From Timema cristinae (Eukaryota > Arthropoda > Insecta > Phasmatodea > Timematidae): a DNA stretch of 64,000 nt. The number at the start of each line of letters is the position of its first letter. The stretch's first letter is position 1. The notes beneath the pieces are model-generated. The model saw nothing but the letters and a program-made list of their open reading frames with translations, was not told the origin of the DNA and made no database searches. Both the position numbers and the translations under genes were made by a program. Location of the stretch: NCBI GenBank assembly GCA_039000515.1, contig JBCFYV010009882.1:51626816-51690815 (forward strand). The letters run 5' to 3'. Below, piece after piece: positions 60,414-64,000 of this stretch.

Positions 60414-62505
60414 ATGCCTAAAGTTTTAAGTATTTTTGAAAGAGAGTGTGAGTTTGGAATAGAACGATTTTATATATTTGATAAAGTTAAAAAAATAATG
60501 ATGTGCAAATTGTGCAACACGCACGTTGACTGGTTCAGAAAAGACACATGTTTGAAGCACATTAATAGTGCCTTGCATAAACGGGAAAAAAGTAATGTTT
60601 CTGAATCATCAAAACAAGCAACCATTGAAAATTCTCTAATAAAGTCTAAAAACTCAAAAGAGACAGCAAAGAATTAATTATGGATACCACTAAAACATTC
60701 ATGGAAGTAAATATTCCCATTGAAAGACTAGATCATCCTTCTATGCGATGTTGGATGAATAAATATGTGAAAGGTAACCATATTGAAGATTTTTTTAAAC
60801 CTCCTTTATTAATCAAAAGCAAATAAGGGCCAATTATTTTCAATTATTTTCTGATTTTATTTTCCTAATGACAAAAGTGTTTTTTTTAAACACTTTTGAT
60901 TATTTACTAATTTATCAAAAAAATAGATGAGATAGAAATGTTTGATTTGGGTTATTTTCAAGATGTTTATCTTTAAGTACAAATAGTGAAATAGCCTAGT
61001 AAATTAGTGTATACACACTTTGTCAACCAACATAGCCTAATATTAGTTTGTTCTATCAAAAATTAGTATGCCTACAATTGGGTTTTAGGTGGAGGAGAGA
61101 CCTCCTTAAGGCAGAAACTATAAGAAGTGCTTGAATCCCAGAAGTTAACCAAAGTCAAGAGGATAATATCAAGAACAATGTAAAAAAATAAGCAAGTTAC
61201 AATTCTTTGTGATGAGACAACTGATAGAAAAGGACAGTGTGTTTTTGTTATTTTGTTGAAAACATTTAAGTGCTGAATCAAAGTGTAAGCCGAAGTGTAA
61301 GCTTGTTTGTTGGTGCAGAACGCTTCAGCAACAAAATGTTCACAGGCACTTGTGGACACCATCACCAAGTATAATATTCCTTATAAAAGTGTAGTTTGTG
61401 TTGTGACAGATGGTGCAGTGCGAGTTACATGACGAAATGTGTGACTTCTTTGAAAGTTCTCTTATGTGATGATTTTCTGCATATACAGTGCTAGGACCAC
61501 AAACTTAATTTGGTTCAAAATTATTGGTCAGCAGAGCTGCCAATGCTGAATGAGTGTGTTGTTAAAGCAAAGGCCAGATTTCTGAACACTCGAAAGAGAA
61601 AACATAATTATCTAGCATTTCTGAATGAAAAATACAGTAAAGGTGAAAAGTCTGCTAAATTATTTCCAAACCCAGTTTTAAAGTGATGGAACTCTTGGTT
61701 TTGTTCAGTGGTGTACTTCTGTGAACATTTGGTGGATCTAGTGGAATATTTTTCCACATTGGAGGAGGTGACAGCAGCACTTAAGTACTTCCAGGATATG
61801 TCAAATGATAGAGTAACCCTAATGTTGAATGAATGCCAAGCAACATTTTTAATTTAACACGGTTCTGAATTGGTGGAATTAATTACTATACTCGAAGGTT
61901 TTACATATGCCTTCAGTCATAAGCTGTATGGTAAAGTGACAGAGCTAAAAAGTAATTTTAAACCGATTTCTGACATGAACTACAGAGAAAAACCACAGGA
62001 AAAATTGAAAATTCTTCCAACTATAAAACAAGCAAATGTCAAAAGTCAGTTTCAATCTTTAGGACGGCAGTGCCTTATAAAGCTGAATTCACTCCATCAG
62101 TCTGACCCATACAAAACATTTTTTGAAAACATTGTTACTCTTTTTGACACTTGCTCGATTGGGACAAAACAAGTTAATTCTGATCTCTTCCAATCAGCTT
62201 GAAAAATACCATTTTTAAAATCCTGCTCTGAAATTAATTTTCAAAGATAATACTGTGCGCTGCAGAAACAAATGAGAGCTTTGGAAAGCAATAGTAAAAA
62301 AGTTGACATTTTGGACACATTGTGTGGACTGAAAGAAGACCATGAAGAGTTTGCCATCAACAGCATAAAAGCAATATGGATTCCAGTGTCTAGTGTTGAC
62401 AGTAAACACGCATTTTCGGCATATTCCAACATTATGTCAGATAAGCGCTCTAACTTGAAAATAGAAAATTTGGAAACAATGTTGTCTTTGTACTTTGGTG
62501 ATTGA
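60414..62505 (+). pseudogene. hAT transposase with BED-like zinc finger, second family in the window
   Basis: ATG at 60414 opens MPKVLSIFERECEFGIERFY. A zinc-finger motif follows (CKLCNTHVDW...CLKHINSALH, about 60510-60575), then IPIERLDHPSMRCWMNKYVK (60715), a broken RNase-H-like core (ILCDET.DRKG-like at 61205, HKLNLVQNYWSAELPMLNEC at 61505, EEVTAALKYFQDMSNDRV at 61765), a helical insert (61870-62200) and a C-terminal dimerisation region ending VSSVDSKHAFSAYSNIMSDK, RSNLKIENLETMLSLYF (62390-62500). The last part is the well-known hAT signature. The zinc-finger and following block resemble CGGBP1-type proteins. Stops at 60675, 60822 and several later positions inactivate it. Confidence 0.8.
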
Positions 62506-62607
62506 CGTGAAGTTGTGAACATTTTTGTCTTATAAAATAATTCAGTGCAAGTACTTTCTAAGCTATTTGAGTTAATATATTACCATTACCTTTAAAAAAA
62601 CCTCTTA

Positions 62608-62786
62608 AGACTTTTTATACCGAAAATCCTTTTATTTACTGAAATTCAACTTTTTATTTAACGAAATCAAGTAATTTTATATACTGAAAATCATGGTTTT
62701 ACCCTTTTATTTACAGACTTTTATACCAAAATCTAACTTTTTATTTAACAAAATCCGTTGGTTTTATTTACCACAAATCAGGGTCT
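62608..62786. repeat. About seven copies of a 22-bp motif beside the hAT gene
   Basis: Variants of ctttttatttaacgaaatc start near 62611, 62629, 62650, 62674, 62704, 62729 and 62762. They lie just 3' of the hAT transposase, where subterminal repeats would be expected. The end of the element was not identified. Confidence 0.65.
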
Positions 62787-62789
62787 CTA

Positions 62790-63570
62790 TCAATACACAA
62801 TACATAATCAAATGCCAAAGAAGCTAACAAGCATATTGTTATATGTTCTCCACGAACAAAGAAAACACAATAAAAGGTGAAGCATTTAGATTATCTGTGC
62901 TACAATAGCAAACATAAAATATGTGATTCTGAAAAAAATATTTATTTTCCCATTTGGTTTTATGGATAATTTATTAAAACATATTTTAAAACTGGCACTG
63001 CACATCAGTGCAACTTAAAAGAGTTAATAAAGTTATAGTAATATTTATCATTGCGTTCTTTGATATCAGTCTAATAAAATATTTCCGAATGTCAATATTT
63101 TCTTATGGAGCTCGAGTCGCCGAAATTTCTTTAAAATTCTTTTATTATTTGTACTTTAAAATATTTTACATATAAGAAGAAACACTTCCAAACAATTACA
63201 TGTAGTAATAATTTTTGATTACCTTATTTAAGGAATTCTTTAAAATGGCAATCTGGTCCTGATACCTTTGTGTTAATATTAAGTTATTTTTAACAATTGT
63301 CTATAAGCAAAGATACCCGAAATTGTTAAAATAGTTGTATTTTTGTCCATTCTATATAGAAAGTTTGAATTGGCTGACATGCTTACCAACTTAAACTTTA
63401 TTTTAGCAATGGCTGTATCTTAAACCTTATTAGAAGAATGATTCTTAAATGATAATGATAATAGGATAAAAAAAAAAGCCATTATGAGAATCTATGAAAA
63501 ATTAAGGTAGAGGAACAGGATAAGTGTGCTGGAAAATGAATTGATCTATTGACAATAAATTTTAGACTAG
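62790..63570. other. No gene seen
   Basis: AT-rich. No repeat or gene was identified. Confidence 0.4.
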
Positions 63571-63571
63571 A

Positions 63572-63768
63572 CTGCCGATGGAGGTTAAGGTTCGAATCTC
63601 AGTCAGGTGTAGTGAAAGTGATTTTTTCAAACTGGTTTTCTGCTCTTCCTCCACATAAATGTGGTTACACTTCCTATAAATATAACCTTGCTACTCCTTA
63701 AAACCATAAGTGTAGTTAGTAGAAAATCGTATAACCCAAATGAGTAGTAAGATGCGGTGCTAAAACAA
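63572..63768 (+). repeat. SINE family A, plus strand, head truncated
   Basis: B box 'taaggttcgaatctcagtca', body 'cttcctccacataaatgtgg' and tail 'acccaaatgagtagtaagatgcggtgct' ending in an A-rich run. The A-box half of the head is missing or decayed. Confidence 0.8.
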
Positions 63769-64000
63769 GTATTGTATATCTAATAATACTACTTGTCATG
63801 CAACACTTTTTTTTATATCAATAATAGATATTTATATTTTTCAATAGATGTCAAAAAAATATAAATTATTTCTTGTGGTGGATAGTGTTCCTTAGACTCG
63901 CTCTACAAGTAAACAGGATGAAATGAAGAAATGTTTAAGATCTTGGTGAATTACATTTGAAGAGTACAGAGAAAAAAGGGGTTAAGACACATTATGCACA

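Overview
The window is eukaryotic nuclear DNA. It is about two-thirds A+T, has no dense prokaryote-like gene packing, and carries three spliced exons of a conserved animal gene, several tRNA-derived SINE families and many broken transposons. A large-genome invertebrate, most likely an arthropod, fits best: the transposon proteins and SINEs are of invertebrate type. The species cannot be fixed from sequence alone.

Only one host gene is recognisable. Three minus-strand exons (57285-57083, 49880-49790, 43032-42953) join with matching splice phases and end in a stop. They encode the C-terminal tail of a KDM7-family histone demethylase (PHF2/PHF8/KDM7A type). The PHD and JmjC exons would lie beyond 57.3 kb or outside the window. 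The two introns, 6.8 and 7.2 kb, hold LINE, SINE, MITE and minisatellite debris.

Region by region: 0.5-3.0 kb, 4.9-7.7 kb and 17.4-18.7 kb hold three diverged members of one transposase-like superfamily (a 'GQN/GHS..D' protein resembling what is called DUF7869). Two of them have imperfect terminal inverted repeats. 10-12.3 kb has a 31-bp tandem repeat, three consecutive stem-loops and a hammerhead-like motif. 13.3-15.5 kb holds minus-strand pieces of a Ty3/gypsy pol gene and a second repetitive gene with HEEADTRI/DTDVLVLL-like motifs. 21.5-29.3 kb is one LINE reverse-transcriptase region interrupted twice: by a 1.58-kb solo-LTR-like insert that itself contains a SINE, and by a 5.3-kb hAT element that itself contains a piggyBac. 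29.4-31.8 kb has pogo/Tigger DNA. 31.8-42.9 kb is AT-rich and nearly featureless apart from old SINEs and a large foldback repeat. 43-57.3 kb is the KDM7 tail with intronic repeats, including a tandem array of CTCF-like motifs and two minisatellites. 58.2-59.2 kb is a Helitron remnant and 60.4-62.8 kb a second hAT pseudogene.

At least eighteen SINE copies or tail remnants fall into two main families with different tRNA heads but the same hairpin-bearing 3' tail. This suggests that both are copied by one LINE machinery. Every transposon gene seen carries stops or frameshifts, so the window reads as a record of old, layered insertions and not as an active system.
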